A DNA stretch of 64,000 nt from SYFY01 sp031385325 (GCA_031385325.1 JANNBJ010000082.1:50839-114838), one strand, 5' to 3'. Numbered from the stretch's first letter, positions 1-9,323 are shown. The notes: generated from the letters alone by a model not told the origin. Numbers and translations: made by a program.

Positions 1-356
1 CGGATCAATGACGCTTCCACATCGTAATCCCTGGCTGCCGAAGCAATCAGGTCTGCATATTTGTCCGTGTGCAATGCCGTTGCTCGCCAGTCGACTCTTG
101 ATCGAGGGTCACAGGCGTAACAGGCGAACTCCATGACCTCGTACTTCTGATTCAGAGGGACCTTGTCGGTGAAGACTGGAACGCCGTCTTCCTGCTTGTA
201 GGTGAACACCCGGCGGGTTTGTGCGCTGCTTCCATCGCTGAAAACGGCACTGCCCACTTCATCCGCTTTTTCAATTGTCGCAGCGCCCATCGATAGGCCG
301 ACCAGCGCCAGAACGGCGAACGCACGTACGATGTTCAGACGTTGCTCGACTCGCAT
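1..356 (-). CDS. Lytic transglycosylase-like protein, N-terminal part (runs off left edge)
   Basis: The reading frame opens at an ATG at 356 and continues past base 1, giving 118 residues. The N-terminus has a short basic start followed by a hydrophobic stretch ending in AAT, which fits a signal peptide. A segment with VFTYKQEDGVPVFTDKVP resembles the DUF4124-like region that often precedes transglycosylase domains. The last visible residues (HTDKYADLIASAARDYDVEASLIR) match the opening of an SLT domain, where the catalytic Glu would lie beyond the window edge. It would act on periplasmic peptidoglycan. The family call rests on this partial match, and the catalytic residue cannot be seen. Confidence 0.6.
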   Translation of the reverse strand, partial: MRVEQRLNIVRAFAVLALVGLSMGAATIEKADEVGSAVFSDGSSAQTRRVFTYKQEDGVPVFTDKVPLNQKYEVMEFACYACDPRSRVDWRATALHTDKYADLIASAARDYDVEASLI

Positions 357-553
357 TTTTTCTACTTCAGTTCTGAATCCAGGTGATCGGGTCCTGGTCG
401 TGTTCTCTTCCCCGGTTCGAGTATCCACAGCAGGGCGGGGATTTCAATTGAGTCACGGCAGGATCGTGCAAATCGTGCTGCCGTTCTCGGATTCTACGAC
501 GCCTGAAATCCGGAGTAAGCTTGACGACATCAACTGACTCGGAGCAGATAGCC

Positions 554-949
554 ATGAAAATCACCCGAATGAACCACGTCGCCTATAACGTTGCCGGAGT
601 AGGCGCCGAAGCACGGGCTTTTTACACCAAACTGCTGGGTCTGCCTGAAGTACCCATCACGTTTCCAGGCCGGCCCACGGTGATGGGTTCCGACAAGGGC
701 TTCTGGCTCGAACAGGCTGGTGTACAGATGCACATCATCGGTGCGGAAAAGAAAGGCGAGCTGCGCGAACCGGTGAACACCCACGTTTCCTGGTTCGTCG
801 ACAACCTGGCGAACGCCATCAGCGAAATCAAGGAAGCCGGTATCGAGATGCGCGAAATGACCGGCGATGTGGGTCACATCGTCTGGATCGCCGATCCGGC
901 CGGCAACACCATCGAACTGCAACAGGATCCTCTGACGGCAACCGCGTAA
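554..949 (+). CDS. VOC (glyoxalase/dioxygenase fold) family protein
   Basis: A 131-residue protein with one glyoxalase-type domain. It opens with MKITRMNHVAYNV, the first beta strand carrying the usual first metal-ligand His. It later has MHII, THVSWFV and a terminal DPAGNTIELQQ with the typical Glu ligand. The ATG at 554 is preferred over an in-frame ATG at 521 because GGAG at 541-544 lies nine bases upstream and the family normally starts at this strand. The amidohydrolase at 981 follows on the same strand with a 31-base gap, so the two may be co-transcribed. The substrate is unknown; VOC proteins include glyoxalases, ring-cleaving dioxygenases and resistance proteins. Confidence 0.85.
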   Translation: MKITRMNHVAYNVAGVGAEARAFYTKLLGLPEVPITFPGRPTVMGSDKGFWLEQAGVQMHIIGAEKKGELREPVNTHVSWFVDNLANAISEIKEAGIEMREMTGDVGHIVWIADPAGNTIELQQDPLTATA

Positions 950-980
950 ATCCCGATAACTTCTGGCGCAGGAGCATGCC

Positions 981-1988
981 ATGACAACACCTGGTACCGA
1001 CGCTTGGCGTGCACTCGTCAAGGAACCCATCATCGAACCGGCTCGACGCATCATCGATCCACATCATCACCTGTGGCCAACGAGTACGCGCTGGGGAATC
1101 TACACACTCGAAGATCTCTGGTCTGACACACAATCCGGCCATAACATCGAAAAGACGGTGTTCATCGATTGTGGTGCAAGCTATCGCACGGATGGACCGA
1201 CGCACCTGAAGCCGATCGGTGAAACCGAATACGTCACGGCCAACGCGCAGGCCAGCGCGCGGGCAACCGGCAAGACACGCATCGCCGGCATTGTCAGTTT
1301 CGTCAATCTGACTCAAGACAAGGACGAAATTGCAGAAGCACTCGCTGCCCACGACCACGCTGGCCAAGGCCTGTTTCGCGGCATACGGCATGCAGGTCCG
1401 CACGACAGTACAGGGACCCTGAGCAATGGTGGCACGCGAGGACCAGGTCTCTACGCTCGCGCGGATTTTCGTGCTGGGGTGCGCCAACTGGGCGCGTCTG
1501 GATACACCTACGATACCTGGCACTTCTATCACCAGAATCAGGACTTCCTCAAACTTGCGCGCGCGGTACCGGAAACGACGATGATCCTCGATCACTTCGG
1601 CACGCCTCTCGGTGCCGGTGCCTATGCAAACCGTCGAGATGAAGTGTTCGGGCAGTGGAAGGCAGACATGGCGGAAATCGCAAAGTGCCCGAACGTGGTG
1701 GCAAAACTCGGTGGCATGGCCATGCCCGACAACGGCTTCGGCTGGGACCAGCGAGCAACACCCCCGACATCTGACGAATTCGTGCAGGCGCAGCGGGACT
1801 ACTACCTGCACACCATCGAGTGCTTCGGGCCTAAGCGATGCATGTTCGAGAGCAATTTCCCGGTGGACAAGCTCTCGATCAGCTATGCCGTGTTATGGAA
1901 CGGGCTCAAGAAGATTGCGGCGGGATTTACGGAAGCCGAAAAGGATGCGATGTTCTACGGTACGGCGGCGCGCATCTATCGCCTTTGA
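981..1988 (+). CDS. Amidohydrolase family (amidohydrolase_2, COG3618-like) TIM-barrel hydrolase
   Basis: A 335-residue protein. The N-terminal RRIIDPHHHLWP carries the HxH metal-binding pair of the amidohydrolase-2 superfamily. Further markers are ILDHFGTPLG (metal or substrate His), NVVAKLGGMAMPD and the C-terminal MFESNFPVDK, which provides the conserved Asp. The length is normal for this group, which hydrolyses lactones or decarboxylates carboxylic acids. RBS-like AGGAG is at 970-974. It follows a VOC protein, and a VOC/amidohydrolase pair is common in degradation clusters of aromatic or cyclic compounds. The substrate cannot be read from sequence. Confidence 0.88.
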   Translation: MTTPGTDAWRALVKEPIIEPARRIIDPHHHLWPTSTRWGIYTLEDLWSDTQSGHNIEKTVFIDCGASYRTDGPTHLKPIGETEYVTANAQASARATGKTRIAGIVSFVNLTQDKDEIAEALAAHDHAGQGLFRGIRHAGPHDSTGTLSNGGTRGPGLYARADFRAGVRQLGASGYTYDTWHFYHQNQDFLKLARAVPETTMILDHFGTPLGAGAYANRRDEVFGQWKADMAEIAKCPNVVAKLGGMAMPDNGFGWDQRATPPTSDEFVQAQRDYYLHTIECFGPKRCMFESNFPVDKLSISYAVLWNGLKKIAAGFTEAEKDAMFYGTAARIYRL

Positions 1989-2009
1989 GATCGGCGGACG
2001 GCGATTGAA

Positions 2010-2879
2010 TCAGCGCAGGATCTTCGGCTTCTCATCGCGGTGAAAGCCATTGAACGTTTTGACGTTGCGCGCTTCTCCAGGCTTGAACACAAAACTGCTG
2101 GCGCCGTTGTTGAATCCACCATCCGCTCGAAAATCTGCGCCAGTGATATACGATGCCATGTCAGACAACAGAAATACGGCCATGGCCGAGATCTCGGCTG
2201 CAGTGCCGTGACGCCCAAGCGGCACCTCTCGATTCACCCCGATCAATGCAGGCCAATCCTGTTCCGGATAACGATCCAGCCCGGTCGTTGCAATGAAACC
2301 CGGGATGACACAGTTCACCCGCACGCCATTGCGTCCCCACTCGCTGGCCGCAGTGAACGTGAAGTTCGACAGACCTGCACGGGCCGCGCCGTTGTGTCCC
2401 ATGCCCGGCATACCATTCAGATAGTTGGCGCCGATGTTGACGATGTTGCCACCTTGCTCACGCATGCATTGTCTGTAGATCTCGCGGGCTACCAGGAAGT
2501 AGCTGGTGAGATTGTTGTTCAGCACTGCATTCCAGCCGTTGAGACTCAGATCCTCAAGTTTGGCGGGAAATTGACCGCCCGCGGCGTTGACGAGTCCATG
2601 CACGGGTCCATGCCGATCGATGATCTCTTCAACCAGGGAGATGACTGCCAGCTCATCACGTAGTTCTGCGGTGTAACAACCAAGGACAACACCACCGTCC
2701 TGGGTTATCTCATTGCGGGTGCGCTCGAGTTTTTCCAAGGTTCGACCGGCCAGAACGACCGCGGCACCAAGGCTTGCCAGTTCGTGCGCGATACATCGCC
2801 CGATCCCGCCTCCACCACCGGGGATGAAGATCGTCTGACCCGCAAAGAGTTCTGGACGGAAACCGGATTGATAAGGCAA
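2010..2879 (-). CDS. SDR-family reductase, trans-2-enoyl-CoA reductase (PECR)-like
   Basis: A 289-residue Rossmann protein with the cofactor motif GGGGGIGRCIA near residue 18 and AGRTLEKL, consistent with NADP use. Around residues 185-200 it reads GHNGAARAGLSNF instead of the classical YxxxK motif. The same Tyr-less GAARAG pattern is known from peroxisomal trans-2-enoyl-CoA reductase, while dienoyl-CoA reductases also lack the Tyr. A fatty acyl-CoA reductase role is therefore inferred. The start is a TTG at 2879 with AAGGAG five bases upstream. The second SDR (2941-3771) lies 61 bases upstream on the same strand. Confidence 0.85.
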   Translation of the reverse strand: MPYQSGFRPELFAGQTIFIPGGGGGIGRCIAHELASLGAAVVLAGRTLEKLERTRNEITQDGGVVLGCYTAELRDELAVISLVEEIIDRHGPVHGLVNAAGGQFPAKLEDLSLNGWNAVLNNNLTSYFLVAREIYRQCMREQGGNIVNIGANYLNGMPGMGHNGAARAGLSNFTFTAASEWGRNGVRVNCVIPGFIATTGLDRYPEQDWPALIGVNREVPLGRHGTAAEISAMAVFLLSDMASYITGADFRADGGFNNGASSFVFKPGEARNVKTFNGFHRDEKPKILR

Positions 2880-2940
2880 ATCAGCTCCTTTTCATCGCTC
2901 TCAACTTGAACTCACCAGCCACTTCCCCATGCTGCAACCG

Positions 2941-3771
2941 TCAGGCGCGAGTCAGCGACTGATCCTCTCGCAGCGCATCCAGCTGGTTCTGTACACCCTT
3001 GGCCCAGCGTGGATGCGTGAGAATCCAGAACTTGCGCTCGGCGATCGCCGTGGCGACAAGTTCGCCCACCGCGTCCGGCGCCATCCCTTGTTCGAGTGCG
3101 GCCTGGATATTGCCCGCAAGCTTGCCCGCGCTTTCGCCGTCTGCCTTCGGTTTGGTGCCTCCTGGACGATACTGCACCGAATGTCGGCTGATGTTGGTGT
3201 TGATGGGTCCAGGGCAAAGCACCGAGGCGTGAACACGACTCTCCTTGGCACGCAGCTCGCGTTCCAGCGACGCCATCAGAGCGATCACACCATGCTTCGC
3301 GACATTGTAGGCACCCATCATTTGCGCCGCGATCAGCCCGGCCATGGACGACGTCGTGTTGATATGACCTTCTTCCTGCGCCTCGATCAGCGGCCCGAAG
3401 ACCTTGACGCCGTAGATCGGTCCCCACAGGTCGACATCGATGATCCACTTCCAGTCCTCGAGTTTCATGGTGCGCGCCGAAGTGGGAATGCCGACGCCGG
3501 CGTTGTTGCACAGGACATGAACGGCGCCGTAGGTCTCCATCGTCCGATCGGCCAGCGCCTGGACGGCATCGAGACGGGAGACATCACAGATCTGGCCAAT
3601 AACCGACGTCCCTTTGCTTTCAAACTCGGCCACGGCCGCAGTGAGGGCCGCCTGATCCAGATCAGCGATGACGAGTTTCATGCCACGCGCGGCAAACGCC
3701 CTGCACATGCCAAGGCCAATGCCGCTGGCACCACCGGTAACGACGGCGACCCGATCAGTGAACGTACGCAT
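2941..3771 (-). CDS. SDR family NAD(P)-dependent oxidoreductase
   Basis: A 276-residue classical SDR. The cofactor site TGGASGIGLGM sits near residue 12, NNAG appears near residue 90, and the catalytic Ser (SSMAG) and AYNVAKHG (YxxxK) are intact. It acts as a soluble dehydrogenase or reductase of unknown substrate. The ATG at 3771 has AGGAG eight bases upstream. The PECR-like SDR follows downstream on the same strand. The C-terminal part is slightly longer than a minimal SDR, similar to SDRs that accept bulky or lipid substrates. Confidence 0.88.
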   Translation of the reverse strand: MRTFTDRVAVVTGGASGIGLGMCRAFAARGMKLVIADLDQAALTAAVAEFESKGTSVIGQICDVSRLDAVQALADRTMETYGAVHVLCNNAGVGIPTSARTMKLEDWKWIIDVDLWGPIYGVKVFGPLIEAQEEGHINTTSSMAGLIAAQMMGAYNVAKHGVIALMASLERELRAKESRVHASVLCPGPINTNISRHSVQYRPGGTKPKADGESAGKLAGNIQAALEQGMAPDAVGELVATAIAERKFWILTHPRWAKGVQNQLDALREDQSLTRA

Positions 3772-3919
3772 CGCAAAAGCTCCTGGAGTGAATTGTCACC
3801 GGGATTATGCCGCGCAGTGTCGGCGGTGTCCTGACCAGCATGATTCATGAGGTATTGGAGCGATTCACCTGTAAACGCGCTACTTTGCAAATTCTGCACA
3901 CGACCGCGAGAATCTCGCA

Positions 3920-4762
3920 GTGAACCCCCATTCCATTGCCACTCGCACACGCCGCAGGACAGCACAAAAACGTGTACGCCGCAGATCCCGAAGCCGACCA
4001 AAAACCAGACTCCAGCGTGTGTGGACTGGTTTGTTGCTGCTGCCTTTCTGGCCACGCGCCGTCGCAGGTGTCCTCTGCCTGTTCGCGTTGTGGACCTCAT
4101 CAAACTGGATCTACCAGGTGGTGCGCAAACCCTCCGAGCTGCTGTTTCCGGTCAGCGAGCAACTCTTCAAAACACCACGGGAGACCTGGGATGCCTATGG
4201 CGATGTGTTCCGTGAACATGCGACGCGGGTGATCACCGCCGATCTGCTCGCTGCACTCGCTCAGGTGGAGGCCAACGGCAATCCCCTCGTACGCACCTAC
4301 TGGCGCTGGTCACCGCGAATGGATCCGTTCGAGGTCTATCGTCCCGCGTCGAGCGCGGTAGGGCTCTTCCAGGTTACCGATGGCACCTTTGAACAGGCAC
4401 GCCGGTACTGTATTCACGATCATGCCGTGGTTGAGGACGGTGCCTGGGACGAGCCAGCGAGCTGCTGGTTCAACGCCTTGTATACGCGCACCGTTCCTTC
4501 ACACGCCGTCGAACTCACGTCGGCTTATCTTGACCGTCAGGTCGCACAAATCACGCAACGCTATCGAAACCCTCGGCTGACCCTGAGGGATAAACATGCC
4601 CTGGCGACCGTCATTCACCTCTGCGGTGCAGGCGCGGGCGCGCTGCATGCGCGACGCGGTTATCGATTGGCCGCCGGACGTCGATGCGGTGATCACGACC
4701 AGAGTGGTTATGTTCGTCGGGTCAGTACCATGCAGCGGGAGTTTGTGGGTCTGGCCCGTTGA
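3920..4762 (+). CDS. Transglycosylase SLT domain-containing membrane-anchored protein
   Basis: A 280-residue protein with a very basic N-terminus (about 35 residues rich in Arg and Lys). A hydrophobic segment at about 38-58 is likely a membrane anchor. The SLT-like domain includes LLAALAQVEANGNPLVRTYW, where the Glu after AQV is the expected catalytic acid, and SSAVGLFQVTDGTFEQA, which matches the conserved GxxQ motif. It probably cleaves peptidoglycan at the periplasmic face. The start is a GTG at 3920 with only a weak upstream GAG. It is divergent from the SDR gene at 3771. A later start is possible, but the membrane segment would then sit right at the N-terminus. Confidence 0.78.
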   Translation: MNPHSIATRTRRRTAQKRVRRRSRSRPKTRLQRVWTGLLLLPFWPRAVAGVLCLFALWTSSNWIYQVVRKPSELLFPVSEQLFKTPRETWDAYGDVFREHATRVITADLLAALAQVEANGNPLVRTYWRWSPRMDPFEVYRPASSAVGLFQVTDGTFEQARRYCIHDHAVVEDGAWDEPASCWFNALYTRTVPSHAVELTSAYLDRQVAQITQRYRNPRLTLRDKHALATVIHLCGAGAGALHARRGYRLAAGRRCGDHDQSGYVRRVSTMQREFVGLAR

Positions 4763-4765
4763 AAC

Positions 4766-5764
4766 TCAGGATTCGGCCAACCGCACCAGCATCTTGCCGG
4801 TATTGCGCCCCTCAAGCAGGCCGATGAGCGCGGCTGGCGCGTTTTCGATGCCTTCCATGATGGTCTCTTCGTACTTCATGCGACCTTCCTGCATCCACTG
4901 GCGCATGTCGCTCAGAAACTGATCGCGCATGGCATTGAACTCGTAGACCACGAAGCCCTTCATCGTGACGCGGTTGTAGATCATGTTCGACAAGGTGGTC
5001 ACGCCTTCAGACCGCGCGCCCTTGTTGTTGTAGGCAGAAATCATCCCGCACACCGGAATGCGACCGAGCGGACGCATCTGGCCGCACGCGGCATCGAGGT
5101 GGGCACCACCGACGTTTTCGAAGTAGACATCGATCCCGTCCGGCAATCCGCGCTTCAGCTCACGCGAGATGCTGCCAGTCTTGTAGTTGAAAGCATGATC
5201 AATGCCTAGTTCGTTCAGCAGGTACTGCACCTTGTCGTCGGAACCACAACTGCCAACCACTCGACAGCCACGAATCTTCGCGATCTGGCAAACGACGGAG
5301 CCCACGGCACCTGCCGCCGCCGACACAAAAACATTCTCACCGTCCTTGAGCTGACCTGTTACCAACAGGCCGCCATAGGCGGTCAGTCCGGTGCCTCCGA
5401 GAATATGCAGATGTGTCGTGATCGCCTCACCATTCGGTGTGATGACGCGCAGATCACGACCGTCGGTCAGATGAAACTCGCGGAATCCAGACCGGTGGAT
5501 GACAAGGGCGCCCACGGGGAAATCGCTTGAGGCGCTGCTGATCACCTTGCCGATGGCACTACCAGACATCACCTCGTCGAGTTTTGTCTGACCGTTGGAC
5601 AACGCTGGCCGCATGGCCGGGTCCACGGACATGTATAGATTTTGTACCACGATGTCCTGGTCGGTCGGGGTCAGCGACCGTTCGACCAGCTTGAAGTTGC
5701 TGGTTACCGGCAGCGCGTCGGGTCTCGACACCAGATGAATTTCACGACTGGTCAGTGTTTGCAT
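4766..5764 (-). CDS. NADP-dependent MDR oxidoreductase (curcumin/prostaglandin reductase-like)
   Basis: A 332-residue zinc-free medium-chain dehydrogenase. The N-terminal half has the YMSVDPAMRP signature of the leukotriene B4 dehydrogenase/CurA group. The Rossmann half has VFVSAAAGAVGSVVCQIAKIRG and VVGSCGSDDKV, followed by YFENVGG. These enzymes reduce alpha,beta-unsaturated ketones with NADPH. The ATG at 5764 faces the alpha/beta hydrolase on the other strand across a short divergent region. The stop lies four bases from the convergent transglycosylase gene. Confidence 0.9.
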   Translation of the reverse strand: MQTLTSREIHLVSRPDALPVTSNFKLVERSLTPTDQDIVVQNLYMSVDPAMRPALSNGQTKLDEVMSGSAIGKVISSASSDFPVGALVIHRSGFREFHLTDGRDLRVITPNGEAITTHLHILGGTGLTAYGGLLVTGQLKDGENVFVSAAAGAVGSVVCQIAKIRGCRVVGSCGSDDKVQYLLNELGIDHAFNYKTGSISRELKRGLPDGIDVYFENVGGAHLDAACGQMRPLGRIPVCGMISAYNNKGARSEGVTTLSNMIYNRVTMKGFVVYEFNAMRDQFLSDMRQWMQEGRMKYEETIMEGIENAPAALIGLLEGRNTGKMLVRLAES

Positions 5765-5898
5765 GCTTCGCCCTTAGTCTTTCCCAAATCCTAACATGCC
5801 GACCTGACCGCCATGCGGCCAGTTGGCGAGTCGGGTGCAGAGGGGTAACGTGGCGTTTTCGATCGACGTGGAGATCTGCACGCCATGAGCATCAACAC

Positions 5899-6792
5899 TT
5901 GAGCGCTGGCACACGATTGCCTGGTACGCCTGATCCTTCTCGCCTGTTCGACGGCGCGAATGGAGTACGTCTGGCTGCGGATGAATGGGGTGATCCCGCC
6001 GGACCGCTCGTGTTACTGCAACACGGTGGTGGCCAGACGCGCCATGCCTGGAAAGGCGCGGGTGAGGCGCTGGGACGAGCGGGCTATCACACGTTTGCAC
6101 TCGATGCGCGTGGCCACGGCGATTCCAACTGGGCAGGTGATGGTGACTACGGCCAGGACATCATGGTGGCAGACCTTTGCAAAGTCCTCGAACAACTCGG
6201 TGGCCGACGGCCCGTGCTGGTTGGCGCGTCGATGGGCGGTGGCGTGAGCCTGGTCGCGGCGGGCGAAAGGCACATCGATGCAGCCGCCCTTGTGCTGGTG
6301 GACACGGCGCCACATCTCGAACCCGAAGGCACACAGAAGATCCAGGCGTTCATGGGCCAGAAGCCAGAGGGCTTCGAATCCCTTGACGAAGTGGCTGACG
6401 CCATCGCGAGTTATCAGCCCCACCGCAAGCGTTCGCGGGATTTGTCCGGCCTCGCCAAGAACGTGCGGCTTGGTCACGATGGTCGCTATCACTGGCACTG
6501 GGACCCGTGCTTTCGCAGCAGACACCGCGAGATGGAGAAACGCGAAGCCCGTCTGCAAGACAGCGCGCGTAATCTGAAATTACCGACTCTGCTGGTGCGC
6601 GGTGGCCTTTCAGACGTGTTGAGTGAGGCGGGTGCACAATCCTTTCTGGAACTTTGTCCGCACAGTGAGTATGTCAACGTCACCGACGCGGGCCATATGG
6701 TCGCGGGTGACCGGAATGACATTTTTGGCAACGCAGCGATCAGCTTCCTCCTTCGTGCTGTGCCTCCCGTCGTCACCGGCAAAACAAGATAA
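5899..6792 (+). CDS. Alpha/beta hydrolase (start region possibly frame-shifted)
   Basis: The frame encodes a standard alpha/beta hydrolase: LLQHGGGQTRHAW (oxyanion region), ALDARGHGDS, the nucleophile elbow LVGASMGGG, and a late GHMVAGDRND that supplies the His. About 297 residues result if a TTG at 5899 is used. An ATG at 5885 has GGAG ten bases upstream but reads only five codons before a TGA. A single missing T there would join that ATG to the hydrolase frame as MSINTLSAGTR. The true start is therefore uncertain. The substrate is unknown. The membrane-tailed hydrolase at 6812 follows directly. Confidence 0.8.
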   Translation: MSAGTRLPGTPDPSRLFDGANGVRLAADEWGDPAGPLVLLQHGGGQTRHAWKGAGEALGRAGYHTFALDARGHGDSNWAGDGDYGQDIMVADLCKVLEQLGGRRPVLVGASMGGGVSLVAAGERHIDAAALVLVDTAPHLEPEGTQKIQAFMGQKPEGFESLDEVADAIASYQPHRKRSRDLSGLAKNVRLGHDGRYHWHWDPCFRSRHREMEKREARLQDSARNLKLPTLLVRGGLSDVLSEAGAQSFLELCPHSEYVNVTDAGHMVAGDRNDIFGNAAISFLLRAVPPVVTGKTR

Positions 6793-6811
6793 TCACAACA
6801 GGGAGTGATTG

Positions 6812-8518
6812 ATGCGATCAAGGCTGTGGCTTTCGCTGGCGGGGTGGGTGTTGCTGTTGGCTGGCGGAGGTCTTGCGCATCTCGTGCAGACCGCAGGTGG
6901 CATCAGCATCGAGGACATTCGCTTCGAATTTGAACCCGGCAAACAACTGGCTGCGCTGTTGTACCAGCCGCCTAATGCGACCGAGACTACACCGGCGCCG
7001 GCGGTACTCGCCGTTCACGGCTACATCAATTCGCGCGAGACCCAGAGCGGGTTCGCCATCGAACTTGCGCGCCGAGGTTATGTGGTGCTGGCGATTGACC
7101 AGACTGGTCATGGCTTCAGCGAAGGCGCTGCCTTCAGTGCCGGCTTTGGTGGCCCAGCAGCATTGCGTTATCTGCGCAGCCTGCCGTTTGTTGATGCCGA
7201 CAACATCGGTCTGGAAGGCCACAGTATGGGCGGTTGGACGGCGCTAGCCGCGGCTGCCGAAGAACCTTCGGGCTATCGTTCGCTGGCGCTGGTCGGATCA
7301 TCCACCGGACCGGGGTTCGCACCAGTTGGTACGCCACAGTTCCCCCGCAATCTCGGCGTGATATTCAGTTGTTACGACGAGTTCTCACAACTCATGTGGG
7401 GGGTGCAAACGGGCTGTGGTGTCGTCGCCAGCGAAAAACTCATGTCCGTGTTCGACACCACGAACGCAGTCGTGCCGGGCCAGCTGTACGGCTCGATAGG
7501 CGCAGGCACAGCACGCTGGCTCGCAATCCCGACCACAACGCATCCCGGAGATCACCTGTCACACGAGGCGATCGCAGACACTCTCGACTGGCTGGGGCAA
7601 ACCCTGAGCGGTGAAGTGGAGCGCGCGACCACTGACCAGATCTGGCTGTGGAAGGAAATCGGTACCCTGCTCGCTTTGCTGGGCGGTATCTGCATTCTCC
7701 TCGGAAGCTTCGATCTCATCCTGTCGTTCGCTCCGTTTGCGGGGCTTCGTTCCAACAGTGACCCAGAGGGGGTGACAACGCAGTCTGATGGACGCTGGTG
7801 GACAAATTTCCTGATCTGCACCGCGATCGCGCCACTCACCTATTTTCCGCTGATGGCACTGGGCGCGGCGTTCACACCCAATACCGTATTCGCACAAGGC
7901 ATCACCAACCAGATACTGGTCTGGGCGCTCGGCAATGGCCTGATCACACTGCTGCTGGGTCGATTCACACGTCGGCCAAAAGCTGCAGTAGGCGGGTTGC
8001 CAAGCGATGCAACGCAGACGATACGTGCGGCACTCGCGGGCCTGCTGGCAGTCTCGGTACTTTATCTTGCCGTGGTGATGTCGGATGTGTTGTTCACGAC
8101 GGACCTGCGGTTCTGGGTGGTGGCGTTGAAGGAACTCGCACCACATCACGTCCCGGTTTTCCTGGCCTGTGTTCTCCCATTCACTGCATTTTTCTGGGTC
8201 ACTCAGCGTGCCTGGCACACTACGCTTTCGTTTGCCGTGAGCAGCACTGCGCAGTACACCTCAGCCATTGTGGGTAGCGTGGGCGGGCTTGTCGTAATGG
8301 TGGTCGGGCTCTACGCCTGGTTGCTGATCCGCGGCCACCTGCCACCGGTCGATCCGCTATTCACCATCGTCGCTATCCAGTTTGTGCCGGTGCTCGCCAT
8401 CACGGCGATTATCTCGGTATTCGCGTGGCGACGGACGGGCAGGATAACGGCGGGTGCGGTAATGAGCGGCGTATTCGTCACCTGGTACATTGTTGCGGGC
8501 CAGGCGACACACGTCTGA
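6812..8518 (+). CDS. Alpha/beta hydrolase with C-terminal polytopic membrane domain
   Basis: A 568-residue protein. An N-terminal hydrophobic segment (about 5-22) is followed by a serine-hydrolase domain with AVHGYINSRE, AIDQTGHGFS and the nucleophile elbow LEGHSMGGW near residue 136. TTHPGDHLSH could provide the catalytic His. From about residue 280 onward, six or so strongly hydrophobic stretches make a membrane domain with no recognisable family. The ATG at 6812 has GGGAG six bases upstream; an adjacent in-frame TTG at 6809 is less likely. It sits 19 bases after the preceding hydrolase stop, suggesting one operon. The role is unknown; a membrane-associated lipase or esterase is possible. 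Confidence 0.82.
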   Translation: MRSRLWLSLAGWVLLLAGGGLAHLVQTAGGISIEDIRFEFEPGKQLAALLYQPPNATETTPAPAVLAVHGYINSRETQSGFAIELARRGYVVLAIDQTGHGFSEGAAFSAGFGGPAALRYLRSLPFVDADNIGLEGHSMGGWTALAAAAEEPSGYRSLALVGSSTGPGFAPVGTPQFPRNLGVIFSCYDEFSQLMWGVQTGCGVVASEKLMSVFDTTNAVVPGQLYGSIGAGTARWLAIPTTTHPGDHLSHEAIADTLDWLGQTLSGEVERATTDQIWLWKEIGTLLALLGGICILLGSFDLILSFAPFAGLRSNSDPEGVTTQSDGRWWTNFLICTAIAPLTYFPLMALGAAFTPNTVFAQGITNQILVWALGNGLITLLLGRFTRRPKAAVGGLPSDATQTIRAALAGLLAVSVLYLAVVMSDVLFTTDLRFWVVALKELAPHHVPVFLACVLPFTAFFWVTQRAWHTTLSFAVSSTAQYTSAIVGSVGGLVVMVVGLYAWLLIRGHLPPVDPLFTIVAIQFVPVLAITAIISVFAWRRTGRITAGAVMSGVFVTWYIVAGQATHV

Positions 8519-8588
8519 GCACACGGCTGGAGCCACGATCTTCCGCTCCTCAGAATAACCACGCATCGCACACAAGTACCTCGTGGTT

Positions 8589-9323
8589 CTATTTGTCCAC
8601 GGACAATCCACTCCCTCCCGTCGTACTGTCGGGCAGATCCTTGCGGGTAAACGGATCGTTCGGGCCGCCGATGCGTTCCAGCGTCATCGTGAACCCCTGG
8701 TCTGGACGGTTCCATATCAGTTGTCCGTCGGAATCAAGACGACGAGTGACCTGGAATCCGGGAACGCGGAATGGCAGCCAGGACCAGGGAATATTCGCAC
8801 CGGGCAATACTCTGGCGATCACGCTGACCAGCATCGGGTGCAGCACATAGGTCGTTCCCTCTTCATAGGTCACGATGACGTGGATGGGGGTCGTGTAGTC
8901 GAACACCAGGACGTCATGGATTCCGTTTGCAGCGGTACCATCCGCGCGACCATCGGCAATCGTCCCGCCGCCCATATCAACGATGCGGTTGCCACACTGT
9001 TCGATGCGCTCAACATAGTGGTGCAGGCGATCTCCTTCAGGCGCAGGCTCGCCATCACGTTCGACCCGGATGGCCTTCCAGATGCCGCGCAGATCAGGTG
9101 CGCCCTCCACAAGTGGTTCTGTGCACGTGGCAAGCACCGGGGGCGGGAAAGAATTGCCATAGCCACCCGGCGGCGTATGGGCGACAGGGATGTCGTTGGC
9201 ATAGTTTTCATTGGCAGCACGTCGGGTGTCGCTGGATGAAGGGGGGACATCCTCGGAACAAGCGGACAGCAGAGTACTGGTCACCAGAACCACCACACCG
9301 GCACAAACCAAACTCAACCTCAT
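8589..9323 (-). CDS. Hypothetical lipoprotein
   Basis: A 244-residue protein with a lipoprotein signal peptide: basic start, hydrophobic core and lipobox LLSAC with acylated Cys22. The mature part is rich in Gly, Pro and aromatic residues and contains APDLRGIWKAIRVERDG, a lipocalin-like or beta-sheet opening. No family is recognised with confidence. The ATG at 9323 has AAGGA nine bases upstream; the longer frame to a TTG at 9332 is less likely. It is the last gene of the minus-strand P450/SDR group, about 115 bases downstream of the small gene ending at 9439, so shared transcription is plausible but unproven. Confidence 0.72.
   Translation of the reverse strand: MRLSLVCAGVVVLVTSTLLSACSEDVPPSSSDTRRAANENYANDIPVAHTPPGGYGNSFPPPVLATCTEPLVEGAPDLRGIWKAIRVERDGEPAPEGDRLHHYVERIEQCGNRIVDMGGGTIADGRADGTAANGIHDVLVFDYTTPIHVIVTYEEGTTYVLHPMLVSVIARVLPGANIPWSWLPFRVPGFQVTRRLDSDGQLIWNRPDQGFTMTLERIGGPNDPFTRKDLPDSTTGGSGLSVDK

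Noticed and set aside
828..1811. 327-residue minus-strand frame opposite the amidohydrolase
   Set aside because: Arg/Cys/His-rich shadow; the amidohydrolase on the other strand has clear motifs.
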